Shown here: positions 20,166 to 30,540 of the stretch, one piece after another
Numbering within the stretch: the first letter of the stretch is position 1
How the letters are laid out: each line of letters begins with the position of its first letter
Source: Syngnathus acus
Taxonomy: Eukaryota > Chordata > Actinopteri > Syngnathiformes > Syngnathidae
NCBI RefSeq assembly: GCF_901709675.1
Contig: NC_051094.1
Coordinates: forward strand, 18,662,001-18,726,000
DNA length: 64,000 nucleotides
Direction: 5' to 3'
Position numbers and translations under genes: made by a program
Notes under the pieces: model-generated
Databases searched by the model: none
What the model saw: the letters and a program-made list of their open reading frames with translations, nothing else
What the model was told of the DNA's origin: nothing

Positions 20166-21924
20166 TCTACTTATTCTGCCCACTTTTTAAAAAAATCACG
20201 TTTTCACATTTAAAATGTTCACAAAATTTCACAAAATTTCATTTTTTACTTCTAATTTCTACATACTTCAACCGATTCAACTTGTTCCAACTTTCAACTG
20301 TTCATCTTTTGCCTACCTGTTCCACACCTTCCCACTTACCAAAAATTCCACATTTTCACGTTTCAAATTTGCGCAAAATTTCACAAAATGTCGTTTTTCA
20401 CTGACTGTTTCTACATTTTTCAACCGATTCAACCCATTCCAAAGCATTTACATCCTTCCAGTTTGAAATTCACATCAATCAGCACATTCAAATCACATTG
20501 TGGACGTTCCCAAAATTGCCAAATTCAAAAATTTCACGTTTTCACGTTTAAAATTTGCACAAAATTTCACAAAATTGCATTTTTCACTTCTAATTTCTAC
20601 ATTTTTCAACCGATTCAACTCGTTCCAACTTTCAACTGTTCATCTTTTGCCCACCTATTCCACACCTTCCCATTTACCAAAAATTCAAAATTTTCAATTT
20701 TGAAATTCACACCAAATTTTCCAAAAATTTATTTTTTCCCTTCTAATTTCTACATTTTCCAACCGATTCAACCCATTCCAACTTTATTCACTTTGTTCAC
20801 CTTATGCTTGCCATATTCACCCCCTTCACCCCCACTTCCACTATGCTTACACAATTCAACCCTTGACCCCCACTTCCAGTGTGGCGGCCATATTGGATTG
20901 ACCCTGACGTGCCCCCAATGAACCCAGAATCAAACCGGAAGTGCCCCAAATCAAACCGGAAGTGACCCCAAATAAACCGCAAGTGACCTCAGGTAAACCG
21001 GAGGTGACCCCAAATCAAACCGGAAGTGACCCAAATTAACCGGAAGTGACCTTTTGAAACTGTAAGTGACCCCAAGTAAACTGAAAATGACCTCATATAA
21101 TCCAGAAATTACCTAAATTAAACCGGAAGTGACCTCATCCAAACCGGAAGTGCCCCAAATCAAACCGGAAGTGACCAAAATGAACCGGAAGTGACCTTTT
21201 CAAACAGGAAGTGACCCAAATTAACCGGAAGTGCCCTAAATTAAACCGGACGTGCCCCAAATAAACTGGAAGTGAACTTATTTCAACAAAAGGTGCCCTA
21301 AATAGCTAAATTTGCTCTAGCTTTTACAATTTTTGTCCGATTTAACCCGTTTCAACATTTTAACCCCAAAAGTGAACCTCCTGAACACGTATATTTCGTC
21401 TGAACCTGTATATTTCGTTTTGTTCCAAATTTCAAAAACGTTTCACACAATTTTTGTTTTTAAATTACCATTCATGCTCTATGGGGATTGAACATTTGCT
21501 CTAACTTCTACATTTTTCAACTGATTAAACTCGTTCCAACTTTCAACTGTTCATCTTTTGCCTACGTATTCCACAACTTTCAACTGACCAAAAATTCAAA
21601 ATTTTCAATTTTGAAGTTCATGCCAAATTCATCAAAAAAAATGTTTTCACTCATAATTTCTACATTTTTTAACCGATTCAACCCGTTCCAACTTTCAACT
21701 GTTCATCATTTTCATACCTATTCCAAAACTTCCCACTTACCAAAAATGACAAATTTTCAATTTTGAAATTCACCATAAATTCTCCAAAATTTCGTTCAAC
21801 ACTTCTATTTTCTACATTTCTCAAGTAATTCAACTCGTTTCAACATCATTCGGCAGCATTCCCCAAGACGTTATTCATAGTCTTCGCCTACACACGCAAT
21901 TTCTCCAGAAATAGCATTTTCGAG
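20166..21924 (+). mobile_element. Helitron-like non-autonomous unit 2 (tentative)
   Basis: The start TCTACTTATTCTGCCCAC parallels the unit-1 start, and the end (CACACGCAATTTCTCCAGAAATAGC..., then CGAG|T) parallels the unit-1 end with decay. Internally it has diverged versions of the unit-1 sequence plus the 20932-21275 array. The two units sit head to tail, separated by (TTA)n. Confidence 0.4.
20932..21275 (+). repeat. ~22-bp minisatellite rich in ACCGGAAGTG (ETS-type) motifs
   Basis: About 16 units of the form CCAAATCAAACCGGAAGTGA. Nine carry an exact ACCGGAAGTG. Just upstream (20884-20896) is GGCGGCCATATTGG, which resembles a YY1-type site. The motif match is to the known ETS consensus; function is not implied. 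Confidence 0.8.
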
Positions 21925-22036
21925 TTATTATTATTATTATACCAGGAAATCTACAGCAAAATCAAATTGTTAATCCATCCATCCATCCATCCATCTTCTT
22001 CCGCTTATCCAGGGTCGGGTCACGGGGACAGCAGCT

Positions 22037-24279
22037 TTAGGAGGGACTCCCAGACTTCCCTCTCCCCAGCCACTTCATCCAGCTAATCCCGGGGGATCCC
22101 AAGACGTTCCCAGGCCAGCTGAGAGACATAGTCTCTCCAGCACGTCCATGGAGTCTCCTACCGGTGGGACATGCCCGGAACACCTCCCCAGGGAGGCGTC
22201 CAGCAGGCATCCTGATGGGATGCCCGAGCCACCTCATCTGGCTCCTCTCAACGTGGAGGAGCAGCGACTCTACTCCGAGTCTCTCCCGGATGACCGAGCT
22301 TCTCACCCTATCTCTAAGGGAGAGCCCGGACATCCTGCGGAGAAAACTCATTTCGGCCGCTTGTATCCGGGATCTCATTCTTTCGGTCACGACCCATAGC
22401 TCGTCACCATAGGTGAGGGTAGGAGCGTAAATCGACCGGTAAATTGAGAGCTTTGCCTTTTGGCTCAGCTCTCTCTTTACCACGATGGACCGGTACAGAG
22501 TCCGCATTACTGCCGACGCTGCACCGATCCGCCTGTCGATCTCGCGCTCCATCCTCCCCTCACTCGTGAACAAGACCCCAAGATACTTAAACTCCTCCAC
22601 TTGGGGCAGGATCTCATCCCCGATCCGGAGAAGGCATTCCACCCTTTTCCGATCGAGAACCATGGACTCGGATTTGGAGGTGCTGACCCTCATCCCGACC
22701 GCTTCACACTCGGCTGCGAACAGCTCCAGTGAGAGCTGGAGATCACAGCCTGAAGAAGCCAACAGCACCATGTTGTCTGCAAAAAGCAGAGACGCGATGC
22801 TGAGGTCCCCAAACCGGACCCCCTCAATGCCTCGGCTGCGCCTAGAAATTCTGTCCATAAAAATTATGAACAGAATCGGTGACAAAGGGCAGCCTTGGCG
22901 GAGTCCAACCCTCACTGGGAACGAATCCGACTTGCTGCCGGAAATGCGGACCAAACTCTGGCATCGGTGATACAGGGACCAAACCGCCCTTATCAGTTGG
23001 CTCGGTACCTCGTACTCCCGAAGCACCCCCCACAGAACCTCCCGAGGGACACGGTCGAACGCCTTCTCCAAGTCCACAAAACACATGTGGACTGGTTGGG
23101 CGAACTCCCATGCACCCTCGAGGATCCTGCTGAGGGTGAAGAGCTGGTCCACTGTTCCACGGCCAGGACGAAAGCCACACTGCTCCTCCTGAATCCGAGG
23201 TTTGACCTCCCGAAGGACCCTCCTCTCCAGCACCCCTGAATAGACCTTACCAGGGAGGCTGAGGAGTGTAATTCCCCTGTAATTGGAACACACCCTCCGG
23301 TCCCTCTTCTTAAAGAGGGGAACCACCACCCCAGTCTGCCAATCCAGAGGCACTGTCCCCGATGTCCACGCAATGTTGTAGAGGCGTGTCAGCCATGACA
23401 GCCCCACAACATCCAGAGCTCTTAAGAACTCCGGGCGGATCTCATCCACCCCCGAGGCCTTGGCACCGAGGAGTTTTTTAACTACCTCAGTGACTTCGAC
23501 CCCAGAGATTGGAGAGTCCGCCTCAGAGTCCCCAGGCCCTGCTTCCACAATGGAAGGCGTGTAGGTTGAATTGAGGAGGTCTTTGAAGTATTCTCCCACC
23601 GACACACGACGTCCCGAGTCAAGGTCAGCAGCACGCCATCCCCACTGAAAACAGTTTTGACGTTGCACTGCTTCCCCCTCCTGAGACGCCGGATGGTGGA
23701 CCAGAATTTCCTCGAAGCCGTCCGGAAGTCATTCTCCATGGCCTCGCCAAACCCCTCCCACGCCCGGGTTTTTGCCTCAGTAACCGCCGAAGCCGCGTTC
23801 CGCTTGGCCATCCGGTACCTGTCAGCTGCCTCCGGAGTCCCGCAGGCCAAAACGGCCCGATAGGACTCCTTCTTCAGCTTGACGGCATCCCTTACCGCCG
23901 GTGTCCACCGGCGGGTTCGGGAATTGCCGCCACGACAGGCACCAATGACCTTACGGCCACAGCTCCGGTCGGCCTCCTCAACAATGGAGGCGCGGAACAA
24001 GGTCCACTCAGACTCAATGTCCCCCGCCTCCCCCGGGACGTGGGAAAAGCTCTGCCGGAGGTGGGAGTTCAAGCTCTTCCTGACAGGGGATTCTGCCAGA
24101 CGTTCCCAGCAGACCCTCACAGAGCGTTTGGGTCTGCCAGGTCGGACGGGCATCTTCCCCCACCATTGGAGCCAACCCACCACCAGGTGGTGATCAGTTG
24201 ACAGCTCCGCCCCTCTCTTCGCCCGAGTGTCCAAAACATGCGGCCGCAAATCCGATGACACGACTACAAAGTCGATCAT
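22037..24279 (-). pseudogene. Rex3-like reverse transcriptase, copy A (frameshifted, altered active site)
   Basis: This is the RT part of the single long RTE protein. It shows the FVDLEKAFDRVP motif (RT motif A), GLRQGCPLSP (motif B) and LLFADNMVLLAS (motif C). Motif C normally reads FADD; here the second catalytic aspartate is N. One C is missing near 23597 relative to copy B, shifting the frame between the linker (23482-24279) and the RT (22037-23668). The C-terminal zinc-binding-like end is also lost by a frame change near 22110. It is inactive. Confidence 0.85.
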
Positions 24280-24306
24280 CGAACTGCGGCCTAGGGTGTC
24301 CTGGTG

Positions 24307-25152
24307 CTAAATGCACACATGGACACCCTTATGTTTGAACATGGTGTTCCTTATAGAAAATCCGTGTCGAGCACAGAAGTCCAATAATAGAACACCGCTG
24401 GGGTTCAGATTGGGGGGGCCGTTCCTCCCAATCATGCCCTTCCAGGTCTCACTGTCATTGCCCACGTGAGCACTGAAGTCACCCAGTAGAACGATGGAGT
24501 CCCCAGAAGGAGCGCTCTCCAGCACTTCCTCCAGGGACTCCAAGAAGGGTGGGTACTCTGAGCTGCCGTTTGGTGCATAGACACAAACAACAGTCAGGAC
24601 CCGTCCCCCCATCCGAAGGCGGAGGGAGACTACCCTCTCATTCACCGGGGTGAACCCCAATGTGCAGGCGCCCAGCCGGGGGGCAATAAGTATACCCACA
24701 CCTACTCGACGCCTCTCACCGTGGGCAACTCCAGAGTGGAAGAGAGTCCAGCCCCTCTCGAGAGGGCTTGTACCGGAACCCAAACTGTGCGTGGAGGCAA
24801 GTCCGACTATGTCTAGTCGGAACTTTTCTCCCTCGCACACCAGCTCGGGCTCCTTTCCAACCAGAGAGGTGACATTCCATGTCCCAAGAGCCAGCTTCTG
24901 CAGCCGGGGATCAGACCGCCAAGACCCTTTGGCCGCCGCCCAGCTTACACTGCACCCGACCCCTTTGGCCCCTCCCACAGGTGGTGAGCCCATGGGAAGG
25001 GGGACCCACGTTTCCTTTTCAGGCTGGGCCCGGCCGGGCCCCATGGGCGAAGGCCCGGCCACCAGACACTCGCCTTCAAGCCCCGCCTCCAGGCCTGGCT
25101 CCAGAGGGGGCCCCCGGTGACCCGCGTCCGGGCGAGGGAAAACAAAATCCAT
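24307..25152 (-). pseudogene. Rex3-like AP endonuclease domain, copy A
   Basis: The frame starts [12 protein letters not shown] and contains [11 protein letters not shown], the first endonuclease motif. A later motif reads [10 protein letters not shown], where the usual asparagine is S. The domain nicks target DNA for target-primed reverse transcription. A stop replaces the tryptophan codon just after HVCI, separating it from the RT frame; the catalytic TDHH motif lies after that stop. Confidence 0.82.
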
Positions 25153-25344
25153 TTATTTTATTCATCATAAGGGGCTAGTGTGAGCCGTGCTTTGTCTGGC
25201 CCCTCAGCTAGGACCCATTTGCCATGGGTGACCGTACCAGGGGCATGAAGCCCCAGACAACATGGCTCCTAGGATCATAGGGGCACGCAAACCCCTCCAC
25301 CACGATAAGGTGACGACTCACGGAGGGGATATATATATATATAT

Positions 25345-25742
25345 AGGCGGCTCGGTGGGCCACTGGGTAGCACCGTCCGCCTCACAGTTAGGAGGGTGCA
25401 GGTTCAATTCCAGCACGCCACGGGGGTCGCGGGAGTGCCGGAGCCCATCCCAGCGGGCAGTAGGCGGGGGACACCCTGAACCGGTTGCCAGCCGATCGCA
25501 GGGCACACAGAGACAAACAACCATTTGCACTTGCACTCACACCTAGGGACAATTTGGAGTCTTCAATCGGCCTACCAAGCATGTTTTTGGGATGTGGGAG
25601 GAAACCGGAGTGCCCGGAGAAAACCCACGCGGGCCCGGGGAGAACATGCAAACTCCACACAGGGAGGGCCGGAGGTGGAATCGAACCCGCACCCTCCTAA
25701 CTGTGAGGCGGACGTGCTACCCAGTGCTCCACCGAGCCGCCT
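25345..25742. mobile_element. SINE-like unit with inverted tRNA-like heads at both ends
   Basis: The left end AGGCGGCTCGGTGG...TAGCACCGTCCGCCTCAC and the right end read in reverse are nearly identical over about 70 bp. Each includes a GGTTCAATTCC/GGTTCGATTCC B box. Between them lies one SINE body in reverse orientation (ATTTGGAGTCTTCAATCGG, then CATGTTTTTGGGATGTGGG). The result is a fold-back structure. Confidence 0.8.
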
Positions 25743-26349
25743 ATAATAATTATTTGATATATAATTTATATATCGTTATTATGGGCCTGTGGAATATTTT
25801 GAAGTGCAACCGCGGCCAGTGGCGCGCACCCGGCCGGCATTGTTGACATAAAGGACGATCGATGGATTTAATGATTTGGAGTGACACAGATGGTTTGATA
25901 ATATTATTGTTTCTATAATAGTTATTTGACATATAATTTATATATCGTTATATGGGCCTGTGGAATAATTTGAAGTGCACCCACCGTCAGCGGCGCGCAC
26001 CCGGCATTGTTGACATAAAGGACGGTCGATGGATTTAATGATTTGGAGTGACACAGATGGTTTGATAAAGGTGTTATTCATGTTATAGTTATTTTGATAA
26101 CTGTCAATGTTACGTCAGGCCCGTTCTCAGCTCTTCGTTTGTGTTTATGTCACGTTAGCATACCGTATCGTTTAGCCTGTTGTTGCTCGTTCATTTCTGT
26201 TCTTGGTGTTGGATTTTGTCAAATACATTTCCCCCCAAAATGCGACTTATACTCCTGAGCGACTTATATATGTTTTTTTCCACTTTACTGTGCATTTTAT
26301 GGCTAATGCGACGTATATTCCGGAGCGACTTTTAGTCTGAAAAATACGG
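25743..26349 (+). mobile_element. TIR element fragment, right half (same family as 9526-11392, opposite orientation)
   Basis: It contains two units with ATGGGCCTGTGGAATA and GATTTAATGATTTGGAGTGA, and ends GCGACTTTTAGTCTGAAAAA...CGG|TA. The left TIR is missing, possibly removed by the neighbouring insertions. Confidence 0.7.
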
Positions 26350-27171
26350 TAGTATTGTTTCTAATTTATAAAAAATTTTCATCCAACTTACATAACGTTA
26401 ACTTCAAACTAACTATGCTTGTTTGTTCCATCCATCCATTTTCTGTACTGCTTTTTAACTTTCATCTTCACCTTGTTCACTTTTTTTCTTCACATGTTTT
26501 TCTACTTTTTTATCCAACTTACATAACGTTAAGTTAAAACTAACGTAGTTTATTTGTTTTTTTTAATTTCTTTGTTTACATTTTCTTTTTAACTTTCATC
26601 ACCTTCTTCACTTCCACTCAATTCAGGCTTTCTTTGCTTCACTTTCCTCCTCACCATCACTCGACTGCTTTGCAGATTTTTTTAAAGAAAGCATTCCATC
26701 TCTTTCAGGGTAGGGCTGCGACGTTTAGAGATGATGGTGATCCCCTTGGATTTGATCAAATTTCACATCGTATGTCAAAAAATGTGTATGTTTACAACCC
26801 CTCCTATAATCATAGGGGTCAATTTGACCCTATTCAATGTTTATTAAAAAAATAGTAGTTTACTTTTGTTTGTTTTGCTTCAAAATTCATGACTTTTCCT
26901 AAATTCATTTGGACATACATTTTTTTCAATGTGCTGAACACATATTGCACGCATTGGTCTTCCTCTGGGGTCACTTTGATCCCAAGCTGTTTTAGCTTTT
27001 AAAACTTCTCTGTCAGTGTGTGACCTAACATTTCCACAGCTGCAGGTGCAGAGTTGATACATTTTAGTAGATATATTTTATTTATTGTATTATATTTTAT
27101 TTATTTTATTTTTATTTATTTTATTTTTCTATTACTACAAGAACTTTGAGATTTACCGTGCCATGCTTGAA
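26350..27171. other. No gene seen; a two-copy direct repeat
   Basis: The segment ATCCAACTTACATAACGTTA occurs at 26383 and 26512 with similar flanks, a diverged direct repeat of period about 131 bp. The rest is A+T-rich. Confidence 0.45.
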
Positions 27172-27269
27172 GGTGTGTGTGTGCGTGCGCGCGTGCGCGC
27201 GCGTGCGTGTATGCGTGTGCATGCGTGCAGTGTGTGTGCGCGCATGTGTGTGTGTGCGTGCGTCCGTGC
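27172..27269. repeat. Alternating purine-pyrimidine (GT/GC)n tract
   Basis: About 98 bp of GTGTGCGTGCGCGCG-type repeats. Such tracts can adopt Z-DNA. It is A+T-rich on both sides. Confidence 0.9.
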
Positions 27270-27895
27270 TGATAGACAAGAATGCTGTCTTGCTTTAAGA
27301 AGTAACAAGTGTATATTTGTACATGATAATAGTTTTACAATCATTTTAACAAAACGATTATGATGAATTCTGATTTAATAGGTGTAATGTTATGTAGTTA
27401 GTCCAATTGGACTGCCCGTAGCGCAACATCTTTGCACGCCTAACACTCCGCTCAGATTTTGAATGTTTTGCATTTTCATTTTATTAAACCATGTCTATAA
27501 TTTGTCTCAGAAACAATGACTTCTCTATGGGTTGTTGCAACTTTGTTAAATCTCTCCTGCTTTCAAGATAAGAGATAAGATAATCCTTTATTATTCCCTC
27601 AATGGGGAAACTCCTGTGTAAGCAGCAGTACACTTAACATTTACACACACACGCATGCGGGGAAGGGGATAAAAGATTTAAAAAAAGTAAGAGATATATA
27701 TCATTAAAAAAAAAAATGGACAGTATATACACAATACACAGTGGAGATAAAAAAAGTATTAGATAAAAAAATAGTACAAAAGAAGAAACAAAACTGCAAA
27801 AAAAGCAGGTAAAAAGAGTATGAGGTAGACAGATATTGCACATATGATTGCACTTACGGTTATTGCACGTTATTATTGCACGTAATTATTGTCCG

Positions 27896-29280
27896 TTAGC
27901 TACAGTGATTAGCCTGGTTATACAGTCTGATGGCAGCAGGGAGGAAGGACCTGCGATGCCCCTCGGTGGTGCATCGTGGGTGACGAAGCCGGTCACTGAT
28001 GGAGCTCTCCAGGGCCCTGACAGTCTCATGAAGGGGGTGGGAGACGTTGTCCATGATGGAGGACAGCTTAGCCACCATCCTTCTCTCCCCCACCACCTCC
28101 ACCCGGTCCAGACTGCAGCCCAGGACAGAGCCGGCTTTCTTCACCACCTTGTCCAGCCTCTTCCTCTCCGCTGCAGTGATGCCGCTGCTCCAGCAGACCA
28201 CCCCATAAAAAATGGCCGACGCCACCACAGAGTCGTAGAAGGTCCTTAGGAGGCCGTCCCTCACTCCGAAGGACCTCAGTCTGCGCAGCAGGTGGAGTCT
28301 GCTCTGGCCCTTCTTGTATAGGGCCTGAGTGTTACCAGTCCAGTCCAGTTTATTGTTCAGGTGAACACCCAGGTACTTGTAAGAGTCCACAATCTCTACA
28401 TCCGTTCCCTGGATGTTCACCGGCGAGGGGGGGACTTTGCGCCGGCGGAAGTCCACCACCAGCTCCTTTGTTTTTCCGGAGTTAATCTGGAGGCGGTTCC
28501 GCTGGCACCAGTCCATGAATCTGTGATTCAGTCCTCGGTACTCCGTCTCGTCTCCGTCGTTAATGAGACCGACGATGGCGGAGTCGTCCGAGAACCTCTG
28601 GAGGTGGCAGGTTGATGTGTGGTGGGTGAAGTCAGCTGTGTAGATGGTGAAGAGGAGGGGGGCCAGGACGGTCCCCTGTGGAGCTCCTGTGTTGCAGACC
28701 ACCGTGTCAGACACACGGCCTCCTGTCCTCACAAACTGCGGTCTGTTTGTGAGGAAGTCCAGGACCCATGATGTCAGCTACTGGCAGGCTCCAGCATGGT
28801 GCAGTTTGTTCCCCAGCAGTTCTGGCTGGATGGTGTTGAAGGCACTGGAGAAATCATAAAACATGATCCTCACAGTGCTTCCAGCCCGCTCCAGGTGGGC
28901 CAGGGACCTCTGCATGAGGAAGATGACGGCGTCCTCAACCCCGATGCTCGGCCGGTAGGCGAACTGCAGGGGGTCGGTGGAGGAGCTCACCAGGGGGCGC
29001 AGGTGGTCGAGGACCAGCCTCTCCAGGGTCTTCGCCAGGTGGGATGTCAGGGCCACCGGCCGGTAGTGGTTGAAGTCACTGGGGCGAGATGACTTGGGCA
29101 CCGGTACCACGCAGGACGTCTTCCACAGCTGTGGTACCCTGTGCAGCCTCAGGCTCATGTTGAATATGTGCTCCACAATCCTGCACAGTTGCCCGGAGCA
29201 GGATCTGAGCAGCCTGGAGGTGATGCCATCTGGACCCGTCGCCTTCTTCACCTTGAGCCTGGCCAGTCCTCTCTCCACCT
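27896..29280 (-). pseudogene. L2-type LINE reverse transcriptase with one internal stop
   Basis: One continuous frame carries [48 protein letters not shown] (motif A), NTGAPQGTVLAPLLFTIYT (motif B) and LQRFSDDSAIVGL (motif C; SDD replaces the usual ADD). It ends with the HRRSFLPAAIRLYNQ tail. A single TAG at 28778-28780 splits it; the two parts are in the same frame. The endonuclease and N-terminus are absent. Confidence 0.85.
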
Positions 29281-29298
29281 GGCCAGGCTCAAGGTGAA
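29247..29298. repeat. Perfect 20-bp inverted repeat at the LINE 5' junction
   Basis: TTCACCTTGAGCCTGGCCAG (29247-29266) and its exact complement (29279-29298) flank a 12-base loop. The inner arm is LINE coding sequence and the outer arm is the junction with non-LINE DNA. Confidence 0.95.
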
Positions 29299-29478
29299 AT
29301 GTGTAAATGTAAATGTGAGTTGTCTGTGTAGCTCGCTGTGTACAGTAAAATAAATGAGAGACAAAGGAGCAACGTCTCCTGGGTTGGAGAACAGAAAAAG
29401 TCCAAATCAGCAGCTGCACTTTTAGAATAAGTTAATTAGAGCCTTAATTTAGGACTACAAGCATTTACAAGCAATTAC

Positions 29479-29618
29479 GAAAACTATTACGAAGAAGCTA
29501 TGGAGAGAACTGCGTCAAAGAAGTTCGCCTCCTCGAAAAGCTGATGAAAAAACGAGCTCGCTACAGGAACCACCTGAGGTTCAATCTACACTGCCGGGAT
29601 GAAGAAGTAACGCTGGCC
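29479..29618 (+). pseudogene. Penelope-like protein, N-terminal piece 1
   Basis: One frame reads through RARYRNHLRFNLHCRDEEVT up to the AGCC duplication, and continues in the same sense after the Rex3 insertion at 33569. The N-terminal region before the RT in Penelope-like elements is a basic helical segment, which fits. Confidence 0.65.
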
Positions 29619-29671
29619 AGCCTGACAATCCATCCATCCATCCATCCATCCATCCATCCATCTTCTTCCGC

Positions 29672-29987
29672 TTATCCGGGGTCGGGTCGCGGGGGCAGCA
29701 GCTTCAGGAGGGACTCCCAGACTTCCCTCTCCCCAGCCACTTCATCTAGCTCATCCCGGGGGATCCCAAGGCGTTCCCAGGCCAGCCGAGAGACATAGTC
29801 TCTCCAGCGCGTCCTGGGTCGTCCCCGGGGTCTCCTACCGGTGGGACATGCCCGGAACACCTCCCCAGGGAGGCGTCCAGGAGGCATCCTGATGAAATGC
29901 CCGAGCCACCTCATCTGGCTCCTCTCAACGTGGAGGAGTAGCGACTCTACTCCGAGTCTCTCCCGGATGACCGAACTTCTCACTCTA
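29672..29987 (-). pseudogene. Rex3-like protein C-terminus, copy B
   Basis: This end of the RT protein reads VRSSVIRERLGVE... to KLLPPRPDPG and a stop. It includes a W-x-RxR-x-DYV region typical of the RTE C-terminus. It is separated from the main RT frame by the L2 insertion. Confidence 0.8.
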
Positions 29988-30540
29988 CTCTCTCTACTTT
30001 TTAAGGGTGCTGAGGAGGCACAGCATTACACGGAGACTGCTGGTGTCCTTCTATCGCTGCTCCATAGAAAGCACTTTAACGTACTGTATATGTGTTTGGT
30101 ACTCCAGCTGCACTGCTGCTCAGAGGAAAAAGCTCCAAGGGGTCATCAACACAGCACAGAAGATCATTGGCTGCCCTCTCCCCACACTGGAAGACCTACA
30201 CAGAACCCGCTGTCTCAAAAAAACACAGAACATTCTGAAGGACACTTCCCACCCTGGCCACTCCCTTTTCGAACTGTTGCCATCAGGCAGACGCTACAGA
30301 TTAATTAGGTCGAGGACTAGCAGATTCGCCAACAGTTTTTACCCTACAGCGGTAGTCACATTGAATGCAGCTAAACGTAAATGATCATGTCTGTGTATGT
30401 TCTTCTGTGGGTTTTTATCTTGTTTTTTTTAATCTTTTTTATTCTATTTATTCTATATATTTTTTATCGCATGCGCGGATCGGTTGGCACTTTTTAAATT
30501 TCGTTGTACATGTGACAATGACAATAAAGATCTATTCTAT
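29988..30540 (+). mobile_element. L2-type LINE 3' fragment nested in Rex3 copy B
   Basis: The frame 30007-30384 reads as the LINE C-terminal region ([37 protein letters not shown]). The 3' UTR ends in AATAAAGATCTATTCTATTC. The interrupted Rex3 sequence resumes at 30541 as judged against copy A. It is 5'-truncated; the target duplication is unclear because the tail resembles the target. Confidence 0.85.

Larger units (their letters stand above)
21974..25328 (-). mobile_element. Rex3-like (RTE clade) LINE, copy A, near full length
   Basis: In reverse it reads: 5' UTR (CCCCTCCGTGAGTCGTCACC in other copies), apurinic endonuclease, RT, 3' end, and a (GATG)n tail at 21974-21995. A tail of GATG repeats is the described hallmark of Rex3. 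No target duplication is visible; the 5' flank is an (AT)n run. Confidence 0.88.
27563..29298 (-). mobile_element. L2-clade LINE, 5'-truncated, with snap-back end
   Basis: In reverse: a snap-back inverted repeat (29298-29247), RT, C-terminal domain, and a 3' UTR ending in a GATTATCTTATCTC-type tail near 27563-27600. Assignment to the L2/CR1 superclade is by RT sequence character. Confidence 0.8.

Noticed and set aside
19199-20921. Long + frames with FYIFQPIQPIPTFNCS-type repeats
   Set aside because: They follow the 134-bp tandem units in A+T/C-rich DNA, with no start context or domain.
22148-25178. Several + strand frames of 80-160 codons (also at 30694-33408)
   Set aside because: Shadows of the Rex3 endonuclease and RT on the - strand.
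27085-27363. Frames across the (GT/GC)n tract
   Set aside because: Low-complexity RVRARACMRV-type peptide from a dinucleotide repeat.
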